Assembly (NCBI GenBank): GCA_026391845.1
Contig: JAPLDG010000313.1
Coordinates: forward strand, 1 to 45,932
From: Bacteroidota bacterium
GTDB taxonomy: Bacteria > Bacteroidota > Bacteroidia > Bacteroidales > FEN-979
Direction of reading: 5' to 3'
DNA length: 45,932 nucleotides
In this document: piece after piece, positions 1 through 9,948 of the stretch
How positions within the stretch are numbered: the stretch's first letter is position 1
How the letters are laid out: each line of letters starts with the position of its first letter
Notes under the pieces: generated by a model
Databases searched by the model: none
Told to the model about the DNA's origin: nothing
Seen by the model: the letters and a program-made list of their open reading frames with translations, nothing else
Translations under genes and position numbers: made by a program

Positions 1-815
<815 letters not shown>

Positions 816-822
816 AAAAATG

Positions 823-850
823 GCGTGACACGTGACGCGTGACGCGTGAC
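823..850. repeat. Four tandem copies of a 7-bp unit ([g/a]CGTGAC) in the atpD-atpC spacer
   Basis: gcgtgac-acgtgac-gcgtgac-gcgtgac read directly. Confidence 0.85.
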
Positions 851-866
851 AAATGAAAATTGACGA

Positions 867-1109
867 ATGAAAGTTGAAATAATCACACCTGACTCAACCA
901 TTTTTACCGGCGATAATGTCGGGTTGATTCAGTTACCCGGCATTGACGGATCGTTTGAAGTGCTGAATAATCATGCTCCCCTGATTTCCGTTCTTAAGAA
1001 AGGGAAAATCAAACTGATCAATAAGGGCGAAAAGGAACCGCAGTTCTTTGATATTAATGGGGGTGTTATTGAGGTAGTTAACAATAAAGTGCTGGTACTT
1101 GCCGAGTAA
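867..1109 (+). CDS. atpC: F0F1 ATP synthase subunit epsilon
   Basis: MKVEIITPDSTIFTGDNVGLIQLPGIDGSFEVLNNHAPLISVLKKGKIKL, typical epsilon N-terminal domain; directly follows atpD. Confidence 0.95.
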   Translation: MKVEIITPDSTIFTGDNVGLIQLPGIDGSFEVLNNHAPLISVLKKGKIKLINKGEKEPQFFDINGGVIEVVNNKVLVLAE

Positions 1110-1160
1110 CCTCGTCTCCTGAGAAGCCATGTGACGGTAGCGTAAAACGGGCAGATATAA

Positions 1161-1193
1161 AAAAAGGCGACACATGGTGTCGCCCTTTTTTTT
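1161..1193. terminator. Bidirectional intrinsic terminator between convergent atpC and PPIase genes
   Basis: Perfect 8-bp stem GGCGACAC (1166-1173), loop ATG, GTGTCGCC (1177-1184), flanked by an A-run on the left and a T-run on the right. Confidence 0.92.
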
Positions 1194-1206
1194 GGCGTAT
1201 CGTATG

Positions 1207-3324
1207 TTAATAGAATCTAAGTCTGTTATCTGAAATCTTTGCAGTTTTTTCAAGGGCAGAATACATATTACTGGTGACCCGTTGATTGAAATTTTGCATT
1301 TGCTGCATTTTTTCATAGGTAAAATCATCCTTGGCAGGAGCTTCAATGATATCATTGATATAAACAAGATAGGCAGCATAATTTCCCGTTAGCGGTCCAC
1401 CCAGATTTCCTTTCTTCATCGTGAATAATTGTCCTACGATTTCTCCTTCACGGCCGATGTTTGAACGGTTAAATCCGGAAAAGGCAACCATGGAAGTGTC
1501 AACTTTTGCATTAAGTTTGATGGCCAATGCTGCAATATCTTTGGTGCCGGCTATTTCCTTTTTCATTTTTTCGGCCATGATTTCGACCTTTTTCATGTTC
1601 TTGACCGAGGGTTCGATACGGCCTTTAAGATCCTTGATTTCCTGTTGTCCCTTTGGCGAAATACTTTTCAGGGTAGCAATTCCATATTTACCGGATAAAT
1701 CAAATACAGGACTTACCTCACCAAGTTTAGTGGTTTCAGCAAATGCCCAGCGAACCATTTCACGGGCAGAGGCGAGTCCCATTACCTGATTGTCCATTTC
1801 CCGGATCCCGGGGGTGGAGCGTTTCTGAAGTCCTTTGTCAATGGAGGCTTTATCAAATGCTTCAATCGTTTTATTCTGGCCGGCAAAAGTACTCGCAAGC
1901 ATGTATGTGTCCTGATAAGTCTGGTTGCTTGGCACAATGGCTCTGGTCACAACCGCTGCCTTCACTTTTACCACCGGGGCTGATTTCTCTGCAAGCATGA
2001 AAAGCGAATAGCCAATACGGGTTTCCACTACCTTCATTTCATTGGGTTTCAGGTCAAGGCCGGAATTGAAAAACGGATCAAAATTAGGATTCCCGTCTTT
2101 AAACCATTTCAAATCACCACCATCGTCTTTTGCGGTAGGATAATCAGATATTCTTTTGGCGACTTCAGCAAAAATTTGCGGATTTTTTTTGAGTGCAGCC
2201 ATAAGACTGTCAGCTTTCGCCTTGGCTTCTTCCTTTGTCCGTTTGACGTTTTCATTTCCGGTACCGGCAAAGGTGAATAAAATCTGCGAACCCTTCATGG
2301 AGTCAGGACGTTCCTGGATAGCTATTAATTTTGCCATATACCATGAGTTGTTGATCTCTGCAGGTGGAAATATCGTTCCGGGTTTCGAGGAAAACAGCAG
2401 CGTGTCGAGCTGGGGAGGGAAGGTGCCTTTTTTAACAAACATCGTGTCTGCCTTAACATCGGAATTGGCATTTGTAAATGTCATTGCATCAAGACTTGTT
2501 TGAAACTCTTTGAAAAGAGAGGCTACATCTTCAGCTGTTCTTTTGCGGTCGATGGCGGATGGTTTCACCTCAAAAAGAACATATTCGAGGTCGCGGGTGG
2601 CTTCTTCAGAAAAGAAGTAAATTTTATTCTTGTCATAAAACTTCTGATAATCGGCATCTGTAAGTTTGATCGTACTATCAGAAATGGAAGTCAGATCGGG
2701 GGAAACTGACAGAACCTGCAGCGACTTTGACTGGTTGATATAATCTTTCTTCAGAAATGCCTTTGGAATATAATAACCCTTGGATATGAGGTTGTTGAAT
2801 TTGGTTTCCTGGCGATCTTCTTTAATTGCTTTTTCGAACTGAAGCCACTGGTTTTTGGCTTTGGGCTCCATTTTTTCAAGATTTTTCAGGTAATTCAGCA
2901 CCACGGAAGGATTGTACTGGCCGGTTGCAGGATCTTTAAAATATTGCAGGATAAAACGGTGGGGTTGTTTTCCCTGAACCTGGTCAAAAAGTTCTTCCGG
3001 AGTAACGGTAATCCCGAGTTCATCATATTCTTCGCCCATCAGGAGCTCTTTTACTGTCGTCGTCCAGGTACTTTGACGTACCTGATAGGTTTCCTGATCC
3101 GTGATTTTATCATTTCCTGAATTCTCTTTCTGCATTTCAAGGTTCTTTTCAACCTTGCTGTTGAATTCAGTGTAGGGAATACTTTCTCCGTTCACCATCC
3201 CGATGTCGTTGGTACCTTTGGGCGTTTTCTTGCTAAAGTCGCCGATAACAAAGGCAGCAATTGCGACACCAACAATGATGACAACCAGGCCTGAGTGCTT
3301 TCTGATATTTCCAATAATCGCCAT
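1207..3324 (-). CDS. SurA N-terminal domain / PpiD-like peptidylprolyl isomerase
   Basis: N-terminal TM anchor MAIIGNIRKHSGLVVIIVGVAIAAFVIGDF, SurA_N-like region, central parvulin-like segment (ADSLMAALKKNPQIFAEVAKRISDYPTAKDDGGDLKWFKDG). Confidence 0.9.
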   Translation of the reverse strand: MAIIGNIRKHSGLVVIIVGVAIAAFVIGDFSKKTPKGTNDIGMVNGESIPYTEFNSKVEKNLEMQKENSGNDKITDQETYQVRQSTWTTTVKELLMGEEYDELGITVTPEELFDQVQGKQPHRFILQYFKDPATGQYNPSVVLNYLKNLEKMEPKAKNQWLQFEKAIKEDRQETKFNNLISKGYYIPKAFLKKDYINQSKSLQVLSVSPDLTSISDSTIKLTDADYQKFYDKNKIYFFSEEATRDLEYVLFEVKPSAIDRKRTAEDVASLFKEFQTSLDAMTFTNANSDVKADTMFVKKGTFPPQLDTLLFSSKPGTIFPPAEINNSWYMAKLIAIQERPDSMKGSQILFTFAGTGNENVKRTKEEAKAKADSLMAALKKNPQIFAEVAKRISDYPTAKDDGGDLKWFKDGNPNFDPFFNSGLDLKPNEMKVVETRIGYSLFMLAEKSAPVVKVKAAVVTRAIVPSNQTYQDTYMLASTFAGQNKTIEAFDKASIDKGLQKRSTPGIREMDNQVMGLASAREMVRWAFAETTKLGEVSPVFDLSGKYGIATLKSISPKGQQEIKDLKGRIEPSVKNMKKVEIMAEKMKKEIAGTKDIAALAIKLNAKVDTSMVAFSGFNRSNIGREGEIVGQLFTMKKGNLGGPLTGNYAAYLVYINDIIEAPAKDDFTYEKMQQMQNFNQRVTSNMYSALEKTAKISDNRLRFY

Positions 3325-3415
3325 GCTATTATATTTTTAATTTAAAACAGGGTGCAAAAGTATAGATAATTCACGAAACTACAAAGCGTTGAAGCCTTTA
3401 ATACGCAGTTTTTCC

Positions 3416-3982
3416 TTAAATGGAGTCTTTTTTTACGGCCATTTCTCCTGTGGGATTCTGGATGGAGTAGTTGGTGAAAGATTCATTTGACTCCATTTGT
3501 GTTCCATATAAAATTTGGTCCGGCCTGGTGATTTTGACCTTCACATCTGAACGGATTTTGTGTCTCTTTTCTTCCCAGATGAGGTGTTCGGTGTTTATTT
3601 GTTCATTTTTCTTTTCATTTCGGACAACCACATTCCCCCATGCCTCCATGATATGGGCGCTTTCATTGCGCATGCCCCTGTTCCCGGTGATGGTCGATGT
3701 GATTTGCCTGACAGAGTCGAACATGTAGATTTTAAATCCTTTGGGAAATTCCAGATACGGATTTTCGCCGGTAAAGCGGTTCATCAGCGGACTGGTCAAT
3801 TGTGCCTGGATTTTCCCGGAGTCGCTGAACAACACATCAATGTTATGGGCAGACATCACCGGGTCATTCTCCTGAACGAGGAGGGTGTCGTTTTCCAGAG
3901 GAGCTTTGCTACAGGAAACAAGAATAAAAATGGCAGCCGGTATTAAGCTGTAAAAAATTCGAAAGAAAAGAGGTGAGTTCAA
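3416..3982 (-). CDS. lptC: LPS export ABC transporter periplasmic protein LptC-like
   Basis: Lipoprotein signal (ILVSCSKAPLE), LptC-like fold (NIDVLFSDSGKIQAQLTSPLMNRF...EFPKGFKIYMFDS...ESAHIMEAWGNVVVRNEKKNEQINTEHLIWEEKRHKI). Confidence 0.8.
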   Translation of the reverse strand: MNSPLFFRIFYSLIPAAIFILVSCSKAPLENDTLLVQENDPVMSAHNIDVLFSDSGKIQAQLTSPLMNRFTGENPYLEFPKGFKIYMFDSVRQITSTITGNRGMRNESAHIMEAWGNVVVRNEKKNEQINTEHLIWEEKRHKIRSDVKVKITRPDQILYGTQMESNESFTNYSIQNPTGEMAVKKDSI

Positions 3983-3984
3983 TG

Positions 3985-5268
3985 TTAGAAATACTTACGT
4001 TTGACGAACCATCGTTCGTAAATGGAAAATCCGATGGTAATTTTAAAGTAACTTTCCCGGATAAGGTGTTCTGTGGTCGTACCCCTTACGCCATATTCTC
4101 CGCCCAGGTTAAGCCCGGTTTTCATTCCCCGCAAAGGAAGTCCGATTCCAAAAGTAATGGCATATTCATTGAGATCCTGACCGCGCAGATGCAAGTAGGT
4201 CCTCCCGTAGTTAAAGCCCAGCCGGTATTGCACACGGGCCAGGTAATTGGAGTAATTGTCCCTGTTCGGGGTAATCTCTCCCCCGATATTGATCTGCCAG
4301 CTGTTTACAAGCGAATCGGTTTGATTGAAAGCTCTGAATTTTTCCCAGTTTTGCCATTTGTAGTCGATGCCGATTACCCATTTATCTGTTTTTGCAAAAG
4401 AGAAACCACCTCCGACCATCACCGGGATTACAATTTTTCCCTGGTATCCTGATGCAACAGCAAGCGTGTCGCGCGGTGATTCAACGCCGGAAGCGCTTAC
4501 AAGAAAGGTTGTAGCGAGGAGATCCGTTTTTGCCGCCATGTTCAGTGTTGGGGAAAAGACAGCGCCCACTGTGAGGTTAATGTCTTTTGTCAATTTTTTG
4601 GTAAACTGGGCTCCAAAGTCAAAGAGGAGATCGTTCATGGTAACATGATAAACCTCCCGGATATTCATGGAATAAGCCGAATCGGGAAAAAACGCAGCTG
4701 CTCCCCGGTTCATGCTGCCAAACAGGTAAGAGATGTTGGCTCCGATTGAAAAATTTTTATACCGGACGGCATTTCCCCAAAACAATCGGCTTATTCCTCC
4801 CGAACCGGAATAGAGGCGAACCACCGTACCGGAATTCGCATACTCTTCATAATTGGCCACATTGTACCCTACATCGCTGAATGGTACAAGACCAAGGGTT
4901 GTTTTCCACCATCTGTTCACAGGCATTCCGAAAAGCAGGTACCCAAGGGAGGCGTAATTGCGGTTGACGTTCTGAGCCCACGATTGAAGGCTCACAAATT
5001 CTCCGCTCAACCCCCCTTCAAAAACAAACGAAAGAGAATCAAATGCACTATAGGAGGCGGGGTTGGTGAAGTTAACATGCTGAGGGCTTCGCATTCCGAT
5101 TCCAAGATGTCCGATAGACTGGTTCCAGGCATTGTTGTTACCGGTCAAATCACCGATGCCGAAGCGGGAATAGGGTGAAATAATCTGAATTTGTGCAAAC
5201 AAGGGCAGGCTTAAAAAAAAGGCGCAGAGGATGATGGGGAACCGGAGGCTATGTGGATTTATGGACAT
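3985..5268 (-). CDS. Outer-membrane beta-barrel protein (OMPP1/FadL-like family)
   Basis: Signal peptide after internal start MSINPHSLRFPIILCAFFLSLPLFAQ; ORF track extends to 5319 but the second Met places the signal peptide at the N-terminus; IISPYSRFGIGDL...GMRSPQHVNFTNPASYSAFDSLSFVFEGGLSG. Confidence 0.75.
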   Translation of the reverse strand: MSINPHSLRFPIILCAFFLSLPLFAQIQIISPYSRFGIGDLTGNNNAWNQSIGHLGIGMRSPQHVNFTNPASYSAFDSLSFVFEGGLSGEFVSLQSWAQNVNRNYASLGYLLFGMPVNRWWKTTLGLVPFSDVGYNVANYEEYANSGTVVRLYSGSGGISRLFWGNAVRYKNFSIGANISYLFGSMNRGAAAFFPDSAYSMNIREVYHVTMNDLLFDFGAQFTKKLTKDINLTVGAVFSPTLNMAAKTDLLATTFLVSASGVESPRDTLAVASGYQGKIVIPVMVGGGFSFAKTDKWVIGIDYKWQNWEKFRAFNQTDSLVNSWQINIGGEITPNRDNYSNYLARVQYRLGFNYGRTYLHLRGQDLNEYAITFGIGLPLRGMKTGLNLGGEYGVRGTTTEHLIRESYFKITIGFSIYERWFVKRKYF

Positions 5269-5983
5269 TAAACGCGAGAATTTGTTGTAAACCGTGTATG
5301 ACGATATTCGGGAGTGCAAAGATGCTAATTTTTAGCCGTTTGACAAAATAATTCAGGTCTCCTCCGCTTAAAATGATTTTCAAACCAGGATAAATTTCCT
5401 GGTAATTACGGGAAATACCTTCAATTTCAGCAACAATTCCGTTGATCACTCCAGACAAAATACTCATGTGGGTATTTGATCCCACAAGTTCAACATGCTC
5501 CCGATAAGATACTAACGGAAGCTTTTCGGTAAAAGTATGCAAGGCGCCGAACCTCATCTGCATTCCCGGGGAGATGGATCCACCGAGATATTCTCCCTGT
5601 GAATTGACAAAATCGAAGGTTAGGGCCGTTCCGGCAACGATAATCAACACGTTTTCCCCTGGGAATGAAGCTGCTCCGGCAACTGCAGCGGCAAGGCGAT
5701 CTTTCCCCAGTGAACTTTGGGTTTCATACCTGTTGACCAGCGGGATTGGCGTGTGCTCGTCCAAAATGATAAACGGCAGGGTTTGTTGCAGGTATTGTTC
5801 AATATCCTCAGCATGTTGAATGACCGATGAGAGGATGCATGAGGTGATCTCAGGATGTGCTCCGATAAATTGTGCGACCAGATCTTTGGTAATGATGCGA
5901 TGATTTTCTGAAAACAGCAATTCGCCTGAATCGAACAGCGCCAGTTTTTTTTGCGTATTTCCGAAGTCGAGGATAAGTTCCAT
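5249..5983 (-). CDS. coaX: Type III pantothenate kinase
   Basis: MELILDFGNTQKKLALFDSGELL...SSLGKDRLAAAVAGAASFPGENVLIIVAGTALTFDFVNSQGEYLGGSISPGMQMRFGALHTFTEKLP, CoaX motifs. Confidence 0.95.
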   Translation of the reverse strand: MELILDFGNTQKKLALFDSGELLFSENHRIITKDLVAQFIGAHPEITSCILSSVIQHAEDIEQYLQQTLPFIILDEHTPIPLVNRYETQSSLGKDRLAAAVAGAASFPGENVLIIVAGTALTFDFVNSQGEYLGGSISPGMQMRFGALHTFTEKLPLVSYREHVELVGSNTHMSILSGVINGIVAEIEGISRNYQEIYPGLKIILSGGDLNYFVKRLKISIFALPNIVIHGLQQILAFNVHKST

Positions 5984-5997
5984 GGATCATGCTGTTT

Positions 5998-7215
5998 TTA
6001 TGGTAGCCGGATCGGAATGCCGGTTTTAAGCGCAATGTAAACAGATAGTATAATAACAACGGACCATGCGAGCCAATGCCAATAAATTTTCACAACTTTT
6101 TCACGCTTGTCAAAATGGAGCGTATCATAACCGGCAGCCCGGGAAGGCAGCGGGAGTAAAAGAAAAAATAATGAAAAGTTCAGCAGCACAAGCGCAAGGT
6201 CAAAATCAGGGATTTGCATTGCAATGGTGACAATTGTTCCGATGATAAACGGGAAAATTGCCTGACTCACCACAAAAGGCATCCGGTTCCTTTCATTCAG
6301 ACTATTCAGGTACATCCTTCCCGAATTGAAAAACTGAACGGAAAAAATATAACCGATTATAACCAAAGCGAGGAAAGCCACCGCCGAAAACAAGAGATCG
6401 AAAGCATAGTTGTTGAAGGCGTACCAGATCACATAACCAAATCTCCGGTGAAACAGAAACGCGTAAAGCATCCCGCTGAAAAAGTAGGTGGCGCTGTGAT
6501 ACAAGGTCCAAAGCAAAAATAACCGGATCGACCAGGAAATACGCTTTTTAACCTTCCGTTTTTCTTCCGGCGGGGTCGTTTTCTGTAACCGTTGTACCTG
6601 CAGATCCAGTTGGTTTTTTCGTCGCAGCTGCCGGTGTTTGCGGCGTTGACTTTTTGTAATGTACCGCAAGCGGTGCAAAATACGGGGTTTCTTCAGGCGC
6701 TGGGTAAAAGGAATGGCAGTTAGCAATGCGATGATCAGTGCAAAGATGGCCGGAACGGAAAAAACCACAATTACCATCTCTTCGGTCCAGTTCCAGTAAC
6801 GAATATGAAAATCGACAAAGGTATAGTTGAGGGTTGTGCTGATATCGCAAAAATACGCTGTTATGCCTGTTACAAGGTGTGTGAGGAAGTGAACCAGAAA
6901 AAATGAGACAAGGTATAAAATGGTCGAATTCAGGATGATAATTAAGTAGTTTGAAGAGAAAACCACCCTGTATTTATCCCATTGCCGCCGGTAAAAAGAT
7001 TTGATTCTCCTGGTAAGGGGAGGTAAGTGTGGTTTAGCCGGACGTCTGCGCTCGACTCTGACGCCTTTTGCCGTCAGTTTTTTAAACCAATGTCTGAACC
7101 GGCTGGAGAGAGACGGTCTTCTGTGTCGTCTTCCCGTACTGCGGTGTTCATCTTTTATCCGGCGAAATTCAAGTTTAATTGCTCTTTTTACACGCTTAAA
7201 AAAGGATGGCCTCAT
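5998..7215 (-). CDS. Hypothetical multi-pass membrane protein with highly basic N-terminus
   Basis: 405-aa ORF, basic N-terminal region (RRHRRPSLSSRFRHWFKKLTAKGVRVERRR) followed by several hydrophobic segments. Confidence 0.7.
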   Translation of the reverse strand: MRPSFFKRVKRAIKLEFRRIKDEHRSTGRRHRRPSLSSRFRHWFKKLTAKGVRVERRRPAKPHLPPLTRRIKSFYRRQWDKYRVVFSSNYLIIILNSTILYLVSFFLVHFLTHLVTGITAYFCDISTTLNYTFVDFHIRYWNWTEEMVIVVFSVPAIFALIIALLTAIPFTQRLKKPRILHRLRYITKSQRRKHRQLRRKNQLDLQVQRLQKTTPPEEKRKVKKRISWSIRLFLLWTLYHSATYFFSGMLYAFLFHRRFGYVIWYAFNNYAFDLLFSAVAFLALVIIGYIFSVQFFNSGRMYLNSLNERNRMPFVVSQAIFPFIIGTIVTIAMQIPDFDLALVLLNFSLFFLLLPLPSRAAGYDTLHFDKREKVVKIYWHWLAWSVVIILSVYIALKTGIPIRLP

Positions 7216-7406
7216 AGATGCTAATCAGTCAAGATGATCTCGTTATATACTGAAAAGAGCGATTTTTCTCTCTCTTCGATGGAATCTGATACAAGTTAGA
7301 ATCTGACAAATATAAATAATCTTCTATCGGAACCATCATTTATCGGATAAATATTATAATGTTGACCCAACCGGGAGAAAAGAAATTCCCGGAAAGGATC
7401 ATTTTG

Positions 7407-7436
7407 TTGAAAATTTAAAAAAATGTATTATTTTTG
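7407..7436 (+). promoter_or_regulatory. Bacteroidota-type promoter for tRNA-Phe
   Basis: TTG (7407-7409), 19-nt spacer, TATTTTTG (7429-7436) fits the TTG/TAnnTTTG consensus; tRNA begins 18 nt downstream. Confidence 0.65.
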
Positions 7437-7453
7437 CACACTCATTTGAGGAT

Positions 7454-7512
<59 letters not shown>

Positions 7513-7526
<14 letters not shown>

Positions 7527-7574
7527 CATCAAAATCAACAAAAAACCCTGATTCTTAAACGTTTCGGGGTTTTT
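7513..7574 (+). repeat. Left copy of ~62-bp imperfect direct repeat (tRNA-Phe 3' end plus terminator)
   Basis: TCCAGTCGATGCCACATCAAAATCAACAAAAAACCCTGATTCTTAAACGTTTCGGGGTTTTT; about 56/62 identical to 8305-8366 by eye. Confidence 0.9.
7540..7574 (+). terminator. Intrinsic terminator downstream of tRNA-Phe
   Basis: AAAAAACCCTGA...TCGGGGTTTTT stem-loop with T tail. Confidence 0.8.
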
Positions 7575-7702
7575 CTTTTGTGAATTGGGTGGGTTTTTGT
7601 TCCGGATCAACTCAGAACACATTCATTTGTCAGAATGTCAGTTATAGGACTATAGTAGTTGCAACAATGAATCAGAAATGTTAACTTTGTAATAAAAAAC
7701 CA

Positions 7703-8008
7703 ATGCCCAGGATTTTTGAATATTAAGGAATTCTATTTTTTTTCTATTCCAACGAGCACGAGCCAATTCATGTACATGGTAAATATGATGGATGTGAAAG
7801 TAAAGCAGAGTTTAATATTGTTGATGGGGAGATTGTTGAGATAAAAATAAAACCTATCAAAGGATTGAAGCCATTGACAGGAGCCAAACTCAAAGATTTT
7901 GAAGAATTTTTAGGAAATTTCGGAGATCAGATCGTTCAAAAATGGATTGACTACTTTGTTTATCATAAAGATATTGAATTTGAGAAAATTAACACCCGGA
8001 TCAAATGA
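7703..8008 (+). pseudogene. DUF4160-family gene with in-frame TAA at codon 8
   Basis: MPRIFEY*GILFFFYSNEHEPIHVHGKYDGCESKAEFNIVDGEIVEIKIKPIKGLKPLTGAKLKDFEEFLGNFGDQIVQKWIDYF; FFYSNEHEPIHVHV-type motif is diagnostic; stop at 7724-7726; frame otherwise open to TGA at 8006-8008. Confidence 0.8.
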
Positions 8009-8283
8009 AAATAACGGAAGAATATATTGATTATGAAGTTGATTTTATTGGGGTTGAATCTGCAAGATATATCGGTGATTATGCTATCAGGGTTTTCTTT
8101 AGTGATGGATTTAACAGGCTTGTTGATTTTAGACCGTTTTTGGAAGCATCAGTTCATCCATCCATCCGGAAATATCTGGATGAGGCTAAGTTTAAGGAAT
8201 ATCAGATTGTTGATGGAAATCTCAACTGGAACGACTATGATTTGATTTTCCCGGTTTATGATCTTTATGAAGGGAAATTGTAA
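8005..8283 (+). CDS. DUF2442 domain-containing protein
   Basis: ARYIGDYAIRVFFSDGFNRLVDFRPFLEASVHPSIRKYLDEAKFKEYQIVDGNLNWNDYDLIFP, DUF2442-like; start overlaps the DUF4160 stop (ATGA). Confidence 0.85.
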   Translation: MKITEEYIDYEVDFIGVESARYIGDYAIRVFFSDGFNRLVDFRPFLEASVHPSIRKYLDEAKFKEYQIVDGNLNWNDYDLIFPVYDLYEGKL

Positions 8284-8304
8284 AGAGTTTTAAATAGAAA
8301 AACG

Positions 8305-8366
8305 TCCAATCTGTGCCACAGCAAAATCAACAAAAAACCCTGATTCATAAATGTTTCGGGGTTTTT
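8305..8366 (+). repeat. Right copy of ~62-bp imperfect direct repeat
   Basis: TCCAATCTGTGCCACAGCAAAATCAACAAAAAACCCTGATTCATAAATGTTTCGGGGTTTTT. Confidence 0.9.
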
Positions 8367-8367
8367 T
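8332..8367. terminator. Intrinsic (bidirectional) terminator between convergent DUF2442 and FISUMP genes
   Basis: AAAAAACCCTGA...TCGGGGTTTTTT with A/T runs on both sides. Confidence 0.8.
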
Positions 8368-8403
8368 ATTTTTTACTGCTAATTGGCTGTGATGCTAAAT
8401 AGT

Positions 8404-9129
8404 TTAGTCTTTAATACAACGGATTGATTTCCCATCGGTTTTTGCGACACCCGACCCATTAAAGCCACGGTCAACCTGGGTTTTATTGTAAAAGAGGTAT
8501 CTATCCCAGGCATAAAAATCAGAGGATTGTGTAGAGGACCAGATATCAGCCCCGATCATAAAATCTGCAAAATCAGAGATTGAACGATACCCACCTGGGG
8601 CGGCGGTAAACCCACTGGAATTGGTTGCCCCGGTATTGGGCTGGGTCCAGTGAGTCGTACCTGCTTCTTTTAAGGGACCTCCCGCAACCCCTTCACCTCC
8701 CAGGAATTTTATCAAGGTTGCCCATTCGGCATCTGTCGGCACATGCCATCCCGGGGGTGCGACTTTTCTGCTGTCGCCTACCGTAAACCAATTATACAAA
8801 GCTCCATAGGGATTCATGTTGGAATTATTGTTGTTATACCAGCAATATGCCGGGGCATCCTGCTGTTGCCACGTGGTAAAATCTTCAATGTTGGGTATCG
8901 GATCGCCATTGTTAAAATGCGTCACCTTAAGGTTTTCGACCAGCCAGGTTTGTGTGCCAATGGTCACAGCATGATAAACATTGCTGTCGATGTCTTTTAT
9001 CACGGCTCCCGGGCTTGCCGGCTCGGGAGGACTCTCTAACTTTTTACATCCATTCACAAGCATAAATCCTGTTGATATGATCAGTATGAAATAAATCAAT
9101 CTTCTGCTTTTTGTTTCCATAATATTCAA
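8404..9129 (-). CDS. FISUMP (fibrobacter succinogenes major paralogous domain) lipoprotein
   Basis: Lipobox LVNGCKK; DIDSNVYHAVTIGTQTWLVENLKVTHFNNGDPIPN...YGALYNWFTV...KVAPPGWHVPTDAEWATLIKFLGG...GFTAAPGGYRS...SVRCIKD-type ending. Confidence 0.92.
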   Translation of the reverse strand: MNIMETKSRRLIYFILIISTGFMLVNGCKKLESPPEPASPGAVIKDIDSNVYHAVTIGTQTWLVENLKVTHFNNGDPIPNIEDFTTWQQQDAPAYCWYNNNNSNMNPYGALYNWFTVGDSRKVAPPGWHVPTDAEWATLIKFLGGEGVAGGPLKEAGTTHWTQPNTGATNSSGFTAAPGGYRSISDFADFMIGADIWSSTQSSDFYAWDRYLFYNKTQVDRGFNGSGVAKTDGKSIRCIKD

Positions 9130-9158
9130 ATTATATAGTTAACAACCTGTCTGTCCCA

Positions 9159-9941
9159 TTATCTCTTAAGAAAAACGCCTACACCAAAAGTCAAATATGT
9201 TTCTTCAAATTTCCTCTCACCGGTACCGTAAACGGCATAGGTGCTTTTGAAAATATTTTTGGCCGGTAAAACACAAAACCTTCCATTCAAATAAACAGGT
9301 CCTATTTGTACCCGAAATCCAACAAACATATTGATACTGAATCTAAAAAAAGCATCAGTGACTTGCATTACATCCTCTACCTGAGGACTCATATAGGTAG
9401 TAGTAGATGAAATTTCAATTTTTCCTGGTTTGATTTTTGCATTCAGAAGATAATCGAAGTTTGCTCCTGCTTCAATGCCAATACCTTCATTCCCGAATAT
9501 TTTAAACAACCTGAGTTGAAAAAACAATGGGATACGTAATGATTGCATTTTCAAATAGCCGCTTTCATCCTCGTTTCCTTTTTTCGGAAATCCATTGGTA
9601 ATGTCACCCTGAGAAATAAAAATCGGATCACCATGGTTTATATAATGCAATCCAATATTAAAGGAAGCTTTCCGGGAGTTTTTAATAATATGAAATTCCA
9701 TATTGGAACCAATGTCATATCCCACATAATCCTTGATATTTGGATTGTCATAGCCGTTATTAAAATAGTTATCAACTGAATTGTAATACTTGGAATCCCC
9801 GGTTAATGATAATGAGGAGGAAAGTCCCTCAACCTCAACTGCAAAGGCAATCCTGGAATTATTGATTTTAATTTTTTCTTCTTTTTGTCCCAATGAATGG
9901 ATAGAAAGAAGCAAAGAGAGGCAGAATAGTATATTTTTCAT
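9159..9941 (-). CDS. Outer-membrane beta-barrel (PorT-like) protein
   Basis: Signal peptide MKNILFCLSLLLSIHSLGQ, alternating beta-barrel strands, C-terminal YLTFGVGVFLKR. Confidence 0.65.
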   Translation of the reverse strand: MKNILFCLSLLLSIHSLGQKEEKIKINNSRIAFAVEVEGLSSSLSLTGDSKYYNSVDNYFNNGYDNPNIKDYVGYDIGSNMEFHIIKNSRKASFNIGLHYINHGDPIFISQGDITNGFPKKGNEDESGYLKMQSLRIPLFFQLRLFKIFGNEGIGIEAGANFDYLLNAKIKPGKIEISSTTTYMSPQVEDVMQVTDAFFRFSINMFVGFRVQIGPVYLNGRFCVLPAKNIFKSTYAVYGTGERKFEETYLTFGVGVFLKR

Positions 9942-9948
9942 GTCATTG

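Noticed and set aside
933-1379. 148-aa minus-strand ORF spanning atpC and the terminator
   Set aside because: Overlaps atpC and runs through a strong bidirectional terminator; no recognisable protein features.
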